Positions 17,600 to 26,712 of a stretch of DNA of 64,000 nucleotides are shown here, one piece after another. Every line of letters begins with the position of its first letter. The first letter of the stretch is position 1. The position numbers were made by a program, and so were the translations under genes. Location of the stretch: positions 1-64,000 of the forward strand of contig NZ_CAKPTG010000005.1 in assembly GCF_934190775.1 (NCBI RefSeq), written 5' to 3'. Below the pieces are notes generated by a model that saw only the letters and a list, made by a program, of their open reading frames with translations, had not been told where the DNA came from and did no database searches. Source of the DNA: an uncultured Phascolarctobacterium sp. (GTDB lineage: Bacteria; Bacillota; Negativicutes; Acidaminococcales; Acidaminococcaceae).

Positions 17600-18667
17600 T
17601 CACCAATTTATAAGCTCTCCACTTGCATCTGTAAAAGTCTCTAAATATCTTCTTTTTAACCTTGTGCCATACTTAATATCTACACTCGGTAACTCTTCAC
17701 CCATTAAACGCTTAACCTGTAGATATGGCAAATTTAAGCCACCTGCAGCAAAAATTGAAACGGTAGCATCTATTCTTGGATTAATCTCTAAAAGTCTGCA
17801 ACTGCCATCTTCTGCAAATTTAAAATCAATACCAATATTTCCATCTAAGCCAAGCTTTTCAACTACAGCCTCAGCAATGCTGTATGCTTCGTCGTTTTTC
17901 TCAAGTATAGATTCTTGAGTTATGCTCATCACCATAACAGGATTTCTTCTTCCTGCCATATACAATACTTTGCCATTTTCTGCAACTAAATCAACATCGT
18001 ACTCATCACCAGATAAATACTCCATTACCATGAGCTCCGGAAAAATTTCTGCTTCTTCTAGTGTTTTCTTCATATCATCATAAGAAATATAAAAAGAATC
18101 CGGTTTTTCGTGCGCAAATATTTCATACTTTGATTTGCTATCATCAATAATACGAACCCCTCGCGCACCACTGCTTTCAGTTAGTTTCACACAAACTGGC
18201 TGGTCTGGATAACCTATTTTTCTAATCGAAGAATCAAAATCATCTATTGAATTTATTATTGAATATCTTGATACCGGTATCCCATGCGCACTCATAAATT
18301 CAAAAAGTCTCAATTTATTATTAGCAATATATAAGCTATCATTACGCGTCATAGAAACCTTAACGCCAGCTTCATCAAAACGCTTAATGTTTTCCAACAG
18401 CACTGGCAATTCAGCAGACATTTGCGGCACAAAAATATCAACATGATCCTTCTTACATATATCAAGCAATACATCTACATACTTAGAATCTTTAGCTGCA
18501 GGTACAGTGTAAAATTTGTCTACTAAAAATTTATTAGTAGGATCATTGCTCATATCTCCACCGATGACAGTGATTTCACGCTCTCCATTATCCTTAAAGC
18601 ACTTTATAATCCCGGGTGCAAACTGCGAACCACTTGCACTCATCATCACAGTAATAGGTTTCAACAT
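17600..18667 (-). CDS. ATP-grasp ligase (carbamoyl-phosphate-synthase-like)
   Basis: A 355-residue ATP-grasp protein. An N-terminal pre-ATP-grasp Rossmann domain (about 1-110) is followed by the ATP-grasp core: VCVKLTESSGARGVRII is the P-loop-like lid, MVMEYLSGDEYDVDLV binds adenine, and IGIDFKFAEDGSCRLLEINPRID holds the Mg-binding Glu and Asn. Such enzymes join a carboxylate (often an amino acid) to an amine through an acyl phosphate. The start codon overlaps the stop of the PLP-enzyme gene by one base (TAATG), so the two are tightly coupled. With the PIG-L deacetylase upstream, a role in adding an amino acid to a sugar amine is an attractive inference. Confidence 0.85.
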   Translation of the reverse strand: MLKPITVMMSASGSQFAPGIIKCFKDNGEREITVIGGDMSNDPTNKFLVDKFYTVPAAKDSKYVDVLLDICKKDHVDIFVPQMSAELPVLLENIKRFDEAGVKVSMTRNDSLYIANNKLRLFEFMSAHGIPVSRYSIINSIDDFDSSIRKIGYPDQPVCVKLTESSGARGVRIIDDSKSKYEIFAHEKPDSFYISYDDMKKTLEEAEIFPELMVMEYLSGDEYDVDLVAENGKVLYMAGRRNPVMVMSITQESILEKNDEAYSIAEAVVEKLGLDGNIGIDFKFAEDGSCRLLEINPRIDATVSIFAAGGLNLPYLQVKRLMGEELPSVDIKYGTRLKRRYLETFTDASGELINW

Positions 18668-19872
18668 TATTGCGCCTCCACAGCTACAAATTCATACGGA
18701 GCAAAAATATCCTCTAAAGTTTGCTCTCTTTTAATACAGCTAACATTATCTTTCAACAACATATAAATAGGAATATCCGGATGAATAAAAGGAGGTTTAT
18801 CAACAATGGAGTAACCACCAACATTATAAATTTCAACAATATCGCCTATTCCTAAGTTGCCATTATATCCAGAATAAATCACATCTTGTTCCAAGCATGT
18901 ATAACCCACAAAGTCTACATCTTGATAGTTTTTGTCATTATTTACGTTTATGACCTTCATAGGTACCTTTTTCAAGCCACAAATTTCGCCTACATTATGA
19001 AAACTGCCATCTAGTAAAGCAAAATTCTTCCCTCGAATCTCCTTAATATCCAATACTTTCATAAATACATGAAAATATTTTGATACAATTGTTGTTCCAG
19101 GTTCCGTTATAAGCATAGGCTTTATCAGCTTATCGGAATAAAATTTCTGCATTTCCCAAGCAACAACATTAGCGTAATCGTCAAAACTAGGTGTATCACC
19201 AAACTGCTCCTGTAATTCAGGATCGAGCTTTCCATACATTCCACTACCTAAATCAATATATTGCAGATTGTACAAGTTATGCTTCTCAACCAACTTCAAC
19301 ATACCAATGATTCTATTCTTCCAAGAGTCAAGACCTCTTGCGCGGCTAATATGGAAATGAAGTCCTCTCACTTGCAGATTAGGTGTTTTATCCACTATCG
19401 ATAGTGCATTTTGAAAATCACCATTTTCACTATCCAAGCCAAACCTTGAATGAAGGCCATTACCTATATCAAAGTTAACCCTTATGCCAATCTCTAATTT
19501 TTTATCAGGATTATTCTCAGCAATAAAGTAAACCTGTTCCAACTCCCTAAAATTATCAATATTAAGAAGTCCACCATTTAAAAGGCAATGCTCTAACAGA
19601 CTTCCTTTTCCCGGTCCATTGTAAACAATTTTTTGTGGAGCATATCCTATTTTCAGAGCTAACGAATACTCCATATCTGATACAACTTCCGCATATCCTC
19701 CAAGGCTTTTTACCAAACTACAAACAGCAGGTGTGTAATTAGTTTTAAAGGAATAAGCTATTTGGTAATTCTCATATACTGCTTTCATCGAGTTTTCTAA
19801 GTCCTTATAGTTCTTAATAAACTCATCTGCATAAAACATATAATATGGTGTTTTTAATTCTTTGCTACTCAT
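18667..19872 (-). CDS. PLP-dependent decarboxylase-fold enzyme (DAPDC/ornithine decarboxylase family, fold type III)
   Basis: A 401-residue alanine-racemase-fold PLP enzyme related to diaminopimelate decarboxylase (LysA). The PLP lysine is K43 in AYSFKTNY; other family elements are GGYAEVVSDMEYSLA, VNFDIGNGLHSRFG, GLHFHIS, the phosphate-binding YIDLGSGMYG, ITEPGTTIV and the YNVGGYS closing motif. It lies in a capsule operon between the priming transferase and an ATP-grasp ligase rather than with lysine genes, so it probably makes an unusual amine or modified amino acid for the polymer. True LysA function cannot be excluded. Confidence 0.85.
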   Translation of the reverse strand: MSSKELKTPYYMFYADEFIKNYKDLENSMKAVYENYQIAYSFKTNYTPAVCSLVKSLGGYAEVVSDMEYSLALKIGYAPQKIVYNGPGKGSLLEHCLLNGGLLNIDNFRELEQVYFIAENNPDKKLEIGIRVNFDIGNGLHSRFGLDSENGDFQNALSIVDKTPNLQVRGLHFHISRARGLDSWKNRIIGMLKLVEKHNLYNLQYIDLGSGMYGKLDPELQEQFGDTPSFDDYANVVAWEMQKFYSDKLIKPMLITEPGTTIVSKYFHVFMKVLDIKEIRGKNFALLDGSFHNVGEICGLKKVPMKVINVNNDKNYQDVDFVGYTCLEQDVIYSGYNGNLGIGDIVEIYNVGGYSIVDKPPFIHPDIPIYMLLKDNVSCIKREQTLEDIFAPYEFVAVEAQ

Positions 19873-19891
19873 CTTTATGCTCCACTAGTAA

Positions 19892-20566
19892 TCAATTAAT
19901 TTCAATCCCCATTGCAGCCCATTTAGCTTTTTCCTCAGGGGTAAAATTTTTTCCAGCACGGTATTTATTTAACATAGGTCTATCATCAGCGCCATAATTA
20001 TGCTGCATTCTTTTATATAAAATAATAAAAGTATAAAACAAAACTTTTACATCCAGTGCCAAGGAAACGTTTTCAGCATAATATACTTCATATTTGAGCT
20101 GAGTTTCCCAATCGCATTGGCACTCACCACATAAACTATCTGGTGGCAATAAGCCGCCTCTCACTTTGTGTGCTTTTCTTTCTTCCTCGTTATAATACGG
20201 AAGATAAAATTTTGGTTGAGGACGAGGTCCTATAATAGACATATCGCCTTTCAATATAGAGAACAATTCAGGCAGTTCATCTAACGACGTAGAGCGCAAT
20301 GCAATGCCAAACTTTGTTAAACGCTTCTCTTCACTTAAAAGCTCTCCATTTTTGTCTCTCTCATTTGTCATAGACCTAAATTTGTAAAGTCTAAATATTT
20401 TTTCATCCTTACCAATACGCTCCTGAGAAAACAACACTGGTCTGCCCATGCCACGCCATACCATCAAAGATAAAACTATATATAGAGGTGACAATAAAAT
20501 AATGCCTGCCAATGACAAAACAATGTCGAGAAATCTTTTAAAAAAACATCTATACAAACAAATCAC
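19892..20566 (-). CDS. PglC-like undecaprenyl-phosphate sugar-1-phosphate transferase
   Basis: A 224-residue monotopic phosphoglycosyl transferase that transfers a sugar-1-phosphate onto undecaprenyl phosphate and starts repeat-unit synthesis. A reentrant membrane helix with a Ser-Pro break spans about 12-35, and the catalytic Asp-Glu dyad is D96-E97 in TSLDELPEL, followed by KGDMSIIGPRP. The region that usually reads KPGITGWAQVNGR is replaced by RGGLLPPDSLCGE, a variant that I recall from a subset of gut-bacterial enzymes; it adds a CxxCxC triplet. The start overlaps the PIG-L stop by 4 bp. Confidence 0.9.
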   Translation of the reverse strand: MICLYRCFFKRFLDIVLSLAGIILLSPLYIVLSLMVWRGMGRPVLFSQERIGKDEKIFRLYKFRSMTNERDKNGELLSEEKRLTKFGIALRSTSLDELPELFSILKGDMSIIGPRPQPKFYLPYYNEEERKAHKVRGGLLPPDSLCGECQCDWETQLKYEVYYAENVSLALDVKVLFYTFIILYKRMQHNYGADDRPMLNKYRAGKNFTPEEKAKWAAMGIEIN

Positions 20567-21240
20567 TCCACTATTCTTCTCAACACGCTCTCAAACGCTT
20601 CTGCATACTTGCAACCAGACTGCGCACCTCTATAAGCCGCAAGGCCTTCCAATGCTTCATTAGAACGCGGATGCGGATATGCACGCATAACTCCCTTGTA
20701 TGCAGCCAAAGCCTTAAGCTTGACATCTAAACCATCTCTACCAACTTCGAAATAGGTATTAGCTCTGAAATCATTTGCGGACGAATCAATGGACCATTCT
20801 GTAGAAGAAGGAACTTCCATATATAAGAGTTCCTTCAATCCCGGCACATCATCCCTCCTTTGGAACAGTCTGCATGCAGCCTGAGCAGCATAAGACGTCA
20901 TAACATGATCATTATTAGTATCGGCAGGATGATGCGTAATAATAGCGTCCGCCTTAAAATCCATAATGCATTTCTCGATAAACTGCACCAGCTCAAGATG
21001 CGGTACTGTGTTCATCTTGATATTCGGGAAGTCTGCATGATAGGTCTTCGTTACGCCTAAAATGTCCAGCGCTTCCTTTTCATCTTCAGCCAAGCTGGAA
21101 GATAAATCCTTACGCGCTGCAGCCTGACTTACCATAATAGCAACAGCAACCTTGTTCCCCTGTTTAATCAGCTTATGAATCGTTGCACCAGCTCCTAAAA
21201 CTTCATCGTCAGGATGCGCAACTACTACCAAATAATTCAT
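20563..21240 (-). CDS. PIG-L family N-deacetylase
   Basis: A 225-residue zinc-dependent deacetylase of the PIG-L/LmbE family. The metal- and catalytic motif AHPDDE occupies residues 8-13 and a second metal-binding segment is ITHHPADTNNDH. Family members remove acetyl groups from N-acetylglucosamine-type sugars on lipids or nucleotides. It sits between a NeuD/PglD-like acetyltransferase and the PglC-like transferase, overlapping the latter by 4 bp. It could expose an amine that the nearby ATP-grasp enzyme then acylates. Confidence 0.88.
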   Translation of the reverse strand: MNYLVVVAHPDDEVLGAGATIHKLIKQGNKVAVAIMVSQAAARKDLSSSLAEDEKEALDILGVTKTYHADFPNIKMNTVPHLELVQFIEKCIMDFKADAIITHHPADTNNDHVMTSYAAQAACRLFQRRDDVPGLKELLYMEVPSSTEWSIDSSANDFRANTYFEVGRDGLDVKLKALAAYKGVMRAYPHPRSNEALEGLAAYRGAQSGCKYAEAFESVLRRIVE

Positions 21241-21269
21241 GTTACAACCTTCTTTGCTTAATAATTAAC

Positions 21270-21767
21270 TTAATATCCTTTCACAACCTGCCCAGCCTCA
21301 AGCTTCGTTTCCTTTGCTACAAAGCTACCAGCCTTGCAAATTGCTCCTGCATTAACATGCACACAATCTTCCAAAACTACATCATGGTCAACAATAGCAC
21401 CTACAGAAATAATGCAACCAACGCCAACTCTGCTGTTCGCATTGACAATTGCCTTTGGCTCTACCACTGCTCCCTTGCCTATAACCGCTGTTTTGCTAAT
21501 ATAGGCTGTTGGATGAAGCAACACAGGTATTTCATAGCCCTCTTGCTCTAACCTTTGCAGTAATTCATTGCGGAACTTATTATTGCCAATACCTACAAAA
21601 GCAGCTTGATACTCTTGCACAAAGCTTTTTGAATTGGCAATCTTGCCAATCGCTTCAACACTGTTATCATCAAGAAAAGCTATCTTGTCATATCCAAGCG
21701 CTTCAGCGACCTCTTTAACAACTTGGCCATGACCGCCAGCTCCGATAATTAGTAAGCTTTTAGACAT
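21270..21767 (-). CDS. NeuD/PglD-like acetyltransferase
   Basis: A 165-residue protein of the NeuD/PglD fold. The N-terminal domain has IIGAGGHGQVVKEVA (about 6-20) and the beta-helix runs from about residue 85, with VDHDVVLEDCVHVNAGA containing the catalytic His. It is short for the family (usually 195-215), with a compact C-terminus ending at VVKGY. Lying next to the PglF-like dehydratase and PglC-like transferase, it may N-acetylate a 4-amino sugar as PglD does in bacillosamine synthesis, but the required aminotransferase is not in the window. Confidence 0.82.
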   Translation of the reverse strand: MSKSLLIIGAGGHGQVVKEVAEALGYDKIAFLDDNSVEAIGKIANSKSFVQEYQAAFVGIGNNKFRNELLQRLEQEGYEIPVLLHPTAYISKTAVIGKGAVVEPKAIVNANSRVGVGCIISVGAIVDHDVVLEDCVHVNAGAICKAGSFVAKETKLEAGQVVKGY

Positions 21768-21778
21768 GTCTCTTACCT

Positions 21779-23749
21779 CTATTCTACAACCTTCGCATTC
21801 TGCATCTCCGCCGCCTGCGCAGCCTTGCAGTTAACCTCTTCCGGCGTTTTGTACGTCGGCACAACCCTGCGCATCGCAGCACGCACTGTTTCATCATCGT
21901 TGGAGCGGATAGCCTCACGCAGAATTTCTAAGCGCTCCCGCAAGTCCTCCATGCTGATCGGCTCGTCCTTCTCAATAAAGATCAGGTCATTATCTGTCTT
22001 GCGCAGCGTTTCACTCTTCACCAGCAGCTCCTCATAAAGCTTTTCACCGGGGCGCAGGCCTGTCTCGATAATATCAATATCGCGGAAAGGCTCCAGCCCG
22101 CTAAGCTTAATCATATTCACCGCCAGGTCATAAATCTTAATCGGTTGGCCCATATCCAGCACAAACAGCTCGCCGTTCTTGGCAATTGCACCACTGTGCA
22201 GCACCAGCTGGCTGGCCTCCGGAATCGTCATAAAATAGCGGATAATGCGCTTATCCGTCAGCGTAATCGGTCCGCCATTGGCTATCTGGCGTTTGAACAG
22301 CGGAATAACACTGCCTGCGCTGCCCAGCACATTGCCAAAGCGCGTATCGCTGAAGACAACGCTGCTGCCGCTGGCACTGTGCGCCCTGGCGATAATCTCG
22401 CACATACGCTTGGTCGCACCCATGATATTCGTGGGGTTGACCGCCTTATCTGTGGAAACCATCATAAAGCGCTGCGCACCATATTCCTCGCACAGCTTAA
22501 TCACATTCAGCGTACCAAAAACATTGTTTTCCACCGCCTCAATGCAGTTCTTTTCCATCAAAGGAACATGCTTATGCGCAGCAGCATGCACCACAATCTG
22601 GGGGTGGTATTTCTCCATAATCCTGCGCATGGAACCCTCGTTACAGATATTGGCAATCTCCGCCTTAAAATCCAGCTCCTTGCCATAAAGCAAACGCAAC
22701 TCCTGTTGCAGGTCATAAACGCCGTTCTCATAAATATCCAGCGCTACAATCTGCTTCGGTGCCATCTTCGCCAGCTGGCGGCACAGCTCGCTGCCGATAC
22801 TGCCACCACCACCGGTTACCAAAATCACCTTATCCTTATAGTAGCTTTCCACCAGCTCGTTATTTACCACAATAGGCTGGCGGAACAGCAATTCGTCAAT
22901 ATCAAACTCACGCAGCATACGCTTGCCGCTCTTGGCAATATCTGCCACGGAAAAATCATAAACCTTAACCTTGTAGCCTGCCTTACGATAGAAGTTAAAC
23001 AAAAGCTCCTTCTGCGTATTCACAATATTGGTGATGGCAAAAACAATCTCCTGCACGCCCATTTCCTTAATATCGTCCAGGGTGTCCTCGCCTTCAGCGT
23101 AAATTGGCAGGCCCATAATCTCGCGTCCCACCTTGTGCATATCCTGGTCGATAAAGCAAACCGGCACATATGGAGCACTGTCATTGCTCAGCAGCTCGTC
23201 CGCCAGGGCTGCGCCCAGGCGGCCTGCGCCAAGCACCGCTACGCGGATACGCTTGTTTTCATTGCGGCGCTCCTTGATAACCGTCTCACCGGCACACAGC
23301 ACCAAAAGCCAGCGCAGGAACTCACCCTTCTTGTCCTTGCGCACGCCATAACGGTAACAATAGCGGTACATCAGGCGGATGCCCACAGCACCCAGCAAAT
23401 TCAGCAGGATGATAATCAGCCAGCTTTTGCTTTCCATATGTTCCAGGCCACAAATATGCTTCAGTGGGAAGTAAAACAGCAGCGCAACCAAATCCGTAGC
23501 AAACAGGCGCATATACACGCCCACGCCGCCATAGCGGATTACCATATGGTAAACATTGCCCACGATACGGCAAAACAGCAGGCAGATAAGCGATGCTACA
23601 ATCGTCGCCACAAACTGTGTCACCGTCTTGGCGTTAGTGCCATAAGAGCTCACCATAAAGGCAACCACCAGCAGGAAAATTACGCTGTCATAAGCCATCA
23701 GCAGCCATCTTATTCTAATTCTCTTGCCAACTTCATTAATACTCATCAT
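21779..23749 (-). CDS. capD: membrane-bound UDP-HexNAc 4,6-dehydratase (CapD/PglF-like)
   Basis: A 656-residue nucleotide-sugar dehydratase. The N-terminal third has four predicted membrane helices (about 12-125), then a CoA-binding-like Rossmann segment (VAVLGAGRLGAALAD), then the SDR catalytic domain with VTGGGGSIGSELCRQ near residue 313. The active site STDKAVNPTNIMGATKR has the Asp-Lys pair and Met in place of Tyr typical of PglF enzymes. It converts UDP-GlcNAc to the 4-keto-6-deoxy sugar. This is a near-universal gene of such loci. Only 11 bp separate it from the acetyltransferase gene downstream. Confidence 0.92.
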   Translation of the reverse strand: MMSINEVGKRIRIRWLLMAYDSVIFLLVVAFMVSSYGTNAKTVTQFVATIVASLICLLFCRIVGNVYHMVIRYGGVGVYMRLFATDLVALLFYFPLKHICGLEHMESKSWLIIILLNLLGAVGIRLMYRYCYRYGVRKDKKGEFLRWLLVLCAGETVIKERRNENKRIRVAVLGAGRLGAALADELLSNDSAPYVPVCFIDQDMHKVGREIMGLPIYAEGEDTLDDIKEMGVQEIVFAITNIVNTQKELLFNFYRKAGYKVKVYDFSVADIAKSGKRMLREFDIDELLFRQPIVVNNELVESYYKDKVILVTGGGGSIGSELCRQLAKMAPKQIVALDIYENGVYDLQQELRLLYGKELDFKAEIANICNEGSMRRIMEKYHPQIVVHAAAHKHVPLMEKNCIEAVENNVFGTLNVIKLCEEYGAQRFMMVSTDKAVNPTNIMGATKRMCEIIARAHSASGSSVVFSDTRFGNVLGSAGSVIPLFKRQIANGGPITLTDKRIIRYFMTIPEASQLVLHSGAIAKNGELFVLDMGQPIKIYDLAVNMIKLSGLEPFRDIDIIETGLRPGEKLYEELLVKSETLRKTDNDLIFIEKDEPISMEDLRERLEILREAIRSNDDETVRAAMRRVVPTYKTPEEVNCKAAQAAEMQNAKVVE

Positions 23750-23826
23750 AAAAACATATCACAAACACTTTCTTTAAAACACATCAATTAACAAAACAAC
23801 GCAAATCAAAAAGTCCGCCCCTTAGC

Positions 23827-24546
23827 TTACTTTCCTTTTACTTCCCAGCGTCCCCCCCCAGATGAACTTTTGCTTCCATAATAATAGTAATAGCCATAAC
23901 CATAGCCATGGTGCTCACTGCGCACCTTGTTCAGCACAACGCCCAAAATATTGGCACCGGCATGTAGCAGCTGGTTCTTCACATCGCGCGCCAGGTCAAC
24001 CTTCACCTCGCCGCTGTCAATAACCAGCACCACGCCGTCCACCATAGCGCCCAAAATCAGTGCATCCGCAACCGGCAGCACCGGCGGCAGGTCAATCAGC
24101 ACATAATCATAAACCTCTCTGGCCTCCTGCAGCAGCTCCCGCATACGCTCGCTGCCCAGCAGCTCGCTCGGGTTCGGCGGAATCACGCCGCTTGTCAACG
24201 CATACAGGTTATCCACCTTCGTAGCCTGCACTGCAGCGCTCAGCGGAGTGCCCATGCTGATGCAGCTGGAAAGCCCCAGCTTATTGGAAAGGCCAAAATT
24301 CTTGTGCACAGTCGGGTTACGCATATCGCAATCCAAAAGCAGCACGCTCTTGCCTGCCTGCGTCAGCACCACCGCCAGGTTAGCAACAGTCATGCTCTTG
24401 CCCTCGTTCGGTGTGCAGCTGGTAACAGCCAGCGTCTTCAGCTCCTTACCGGCCTGCGCAAACTGGATACTGGTGCGGATAACACGGTATGCCTCCGTCG
24501 CCGGGTTCTTCAAATCATTATGAGCAATCAGGTTTAAGCCTTCCAT
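23827..24546 (-). CDS. cpsD: capsular tyrosine kinase, CpsD/CapB-like (BY-kinase)
   Basis: A 239-residue cytoplasmic bacterial tyrosine kinase. Start taken at ATG 24546, which has GGAGG five bases upstream; a GTG at 24558 is the alternative. The P-loop is TSCTPNEGKS and the Walker A' motif VLLLDCDMRNP, with VLIDLPP as Walker B. The C-terminus ends in a tyrosine cluster (YGYGYYYYYG) that autophosphorylates in this family. It is separate from, and overlaps by 13 bp, the Wzz-like transmembrane adaptor gene, the Gram-positive CpsC/CpsD arrangement. It should control chain length or assembly together with the CpsB phosphatase. Confidence 0.92.
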   Translation of the reverse strand: MEGLNLIAHNDLKNPATEAYRVIRTSIQFAQAGKELKTLAVTSCTPNEGKSMTVANLAVVLTQAGKSVLLLDCDMRNPTVHKNFGLSNKLGLSSCISMGTPLSAAVQATKVDNLYALTSGVIPPNPSELLGSERMRELLQEAREVYDYVLIDLPPVLPVADALILGAMVDGVVLVIDSGEVKVDLARDVKNQLLHAGANILGVVLNKVRSEHHGYGYGYYYYYGSKSSSGGGRWEVKGK

Positions 24547-26036
24547 ATTTTCCTCCACATTCTCACTGCCAGGCCAGGTTTTTTATCCTTCTCCTGCATA
24601 TTCTTCTGCAAGTCCTCCAAATCAGGTACATTGCCCAAAACCGGCAAATCCAGATATTGTGCCACATCATCGGCAGTCTTGATCGTTCTGTTGAGCAGCT
24701 CGCGCACCACTACAAAGCCACTGCTTGCCAAAATGCCCAGCAGTGCTGCCAAAAGCAATGTCATCGCCTTACGCGGCTTCACAGGGGCTTCCGGCAGCGT
24801 GCCGCTGTCCACCACCTGCACCTCGGTAGCAACGCTTGCTTCCGCAACCTTGGCCTCCTCCAGGCGTTTGGCCAGCATAACGTAAATCTCGTTAGCCACC
24901 GTCACATCACGCAGCAGACCAACAAACTGCTGCTCCTTATCGGAAAGCTCCTTTAAGCCGTTCTTGTTTTCGCCGTCAATCTGCGCCAGCTTGGCCAGGT
25001 TGCTTTGTGCCACGCTCGCCTCCGCCTCGCTGCTGAACTTGCTGGCCAGCAGCTGCTGGTGTACCGGGTTATCACTGGGAGCCTGCAAAGCGGCAACCTT
25101 GTTAATCTCGTTCTGGATTTTAGCCTTCAGGCCGGCAATCTCCTGGTTCACCTGCTGCACCTTCGGGTGGTTGGCAGTATATTTATCCATATAGCTGATA
25201 CGCTCGCCCTCCAGCTCTGCCAGCTTCGCATTATAGCTCTGAATCGTCTTGTTATCCGCAATGGAAACAGCCTCGCCCTGCAGCTGGCCGTTCGCCGCTG
25301 CCAGGCGCGCATTGGCAGTTGCCAGCGCCACCTTGTTTTCCGCGCTCAGCTTATCCACCATGCTCATCTTCTCGCTCGCCAGCTTCACAGCATCATCAGG
25401 AGCAATAATATCATTTTTCTTCTTATAATCCGTCAGCTTATCTTCCGCAGTCTGCAGCTCATTTTTGGCAGCCACAGCACGCTCCTCCAAAAAGCCACGG
25501 GTAGCCTTCTGCTGGTCACGTGAAAGGTCCGTCAAACGCTTCAAAAAGCCGTCCACAATCAGCTTATTAGCCTCTTGTGCCTTTTCCGGCGTATTTGCAC
25601 GCACCGTCAGCTGCATAATTTCGGTATCCTTAAAAGGCGCGGTAGTAATGCGTCCCTTCACATAAGCATCATAAGCAGGATACTTGCCTTCTTTATTAGG
25701 CTGCTCCGTCTTTTGGATTACGGGTTCTACAACACTGCGGCTCTTCAAAATCTCCGCATAGGTATTCATCAGCTGGGTGTTGGCCATCGCATTACCCATC
25801 GGCATGGATTCCAAAAGGCTGGTACCAATGCCCTTAGGCTGCTTAACGCGCAGCAAAGCCTGCGATTCATAAACCGGAGTTGCTGTAGCCAGGTACACGC
25901 CTGCTGCCACCACAAAAACACCGGTAACGCGGGCGATATTGCCTGCATTGCGCTTCAAAATATTGGCTATCTCCAGCAGGTCTATAGTAATCTCTTCGTC
26001 ATTATGTAAATCCTTACTCACATCTATTCTCCTCAA
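24534..26036 (-). CDS. wzz: Wzz/GumC-type chain-length determinant protein
   Basis: A 500-residue polysaccharide co-polymerase. The N-terminal cytoplasmic tail leads into TM1 (about 36-56), followed by the YESQALLRVKQP Wzz-domain strand, a long periplasmic coiled coil (about 170-400), and TM2 (about 437-458) preceded by the proline-rich PEAPVKPRKAMTLL. It lacks a fused kinase domain; the kinase is the next gene. It determines polymer length and links the inner-membrane machinery to the export protein. Its start overlaps the Wza-like stop by 4 bp. Confidence 0.9.
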   Translation of the reverse strand: MRRIDVSKDLHNDEEITIDLLEIANILKRNAGNIARVTGVFVVAAGVYLATATPVYESQALLRVKQPKGIGTSLLESMPMGNAMANTQLMNTYAEILKSRSVVEPVIQKTEQPNKEGKYPAYDAYVKGRITTAPFKDTEIMQLTVRANTPEKAQEANKLIVDGFLKRLTDLSRDQQKATRGFLEERAVAAKNELQTAEDKLTDYKKKNDIIAPDDAVKLASEKMSMVDKLSAENKVALATANARLAAANGQLQGEAVSIADNKTIQSYNAKLAELEGERISYMDKYTANHPKVQQVNQEIAGLKAKIQNEINKVAALQAPSDNPVHQQLLASKFSSEAEASVAQSNLAKLAQIDGENKNGLKELSDKEQQFVGLLRDVTVANEIYVMLAKRLEEAKVAEASVATEVQVVDSGTLPEAPVKPRKAMTLLLAALLGILASSGFVVVRELLNRTIKTADDVAQYLDLPVLGNVPDLEDLQKNMQEKDKKPGLAVRMWRKIWKA

Positions 26037-26683
26037 TCATCGTTTTTAATTTCGTTGATATAATATGCACCGGTCAGGAAAGGCATAATATCCTTGCTGA
26101 AGATAACCTTATGGTTGCTGGTCAGATACAGGCAGTCGCCCTCATGCAGCTCCAGGTTTGCGCTCTGGTCAGCCTTTCTCAAATAATTGTTGATGTTCAG
26201 CTGCTGCACCTCGGTAGAACCGGCACGCACCAAAAAGACATTCCTCTTGGCAGATTTTTCAGTAAAGCCTTCCGCCTTAGCCAGTGCATCCAGCACGCGG
26301 TGGCTCTTTTCCAGCTCAAACAGGCCCGGGCGCTTAACCTCGCCCAGCACATACACACGCGTAGTACCCAGCTTCACCACATTCACACTGATCTGCGGCT
26401 TCACCAGGTAATAACCAAAGCGGCTCACCAGCTCCTCACGGAACTGCGTCACAGTCTTGCCCGTAACATCCACATCGCCAATCAGCGGGAACGACACCTT
26501 GCCGTCGGGGCGCACCACATACGGCGAATTCTGTGTATTACCCGCCAGCGTACTCAAATCCTCGTGACCATATACCACAACCTGCAGCACATCGCCAGGG
26601 CACATCACATAATCCTGCGCCTGTGCAGCGCTGCCTGTCCCTAAAGCCAGCGCCAATGCCAATACTACTAATGACTTTTTCAT
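26033..26683 (-). CDS. wza: Wza-like polysaccharide export protein (Poly_export + SLBB)
   Basis: A 216-residue secreted protein. The ATG at 26683 follows AAGGAG with a six-base spacer and opens a clear signal peptide (MKKSLVVLALALALG, cleavage near AQA-QDY), so I prefer it to the longer frame from 26785. The Poly_export domain covers YVMCPGDVLQVVVYGHEDL to about residue 105 and one SLBB domain follows (VYVLGEVKRPGLFEL). It has no lipobox, and is much shorter than E. coli Wza: one SLBB and no obvious C-terminal amphipathic barrel helix, as in other short Wza relatives. A T15 tract lies between it and cpsB. Confidence 0.88.
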   Translation of the reverse strand: MKKSLVVLALALALGTGSAAQAQDYVMCPGDVLQVVVYGHEDLSTLAGNTQNSPYVVRPDGKVSFPLIGDVDVTGKTVTQFREELVSRFGYYLVKPQISVNVVKLGTTRVYVLGEVKRPGLFELEKSHRVLDALAKAEGFTEKSAKRNVFLVRAGSTEVQQLNINNYLRKADQSANLELHEGDCLYLTSNHKVIFSKDIMPFLTGAYYINEIKNDD

Positions 26684-26712
26684 TTTATACTCCTTAATAA
26701 AAATTTTTAAAC

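Noticed and set aside
22145..23791. Plus-strand frame of 548 residues opposite capD
   Set aside because: Antisense shadow of an unmistakable CapD/PglF gene, rich in His, Gln and Asn, no domain.
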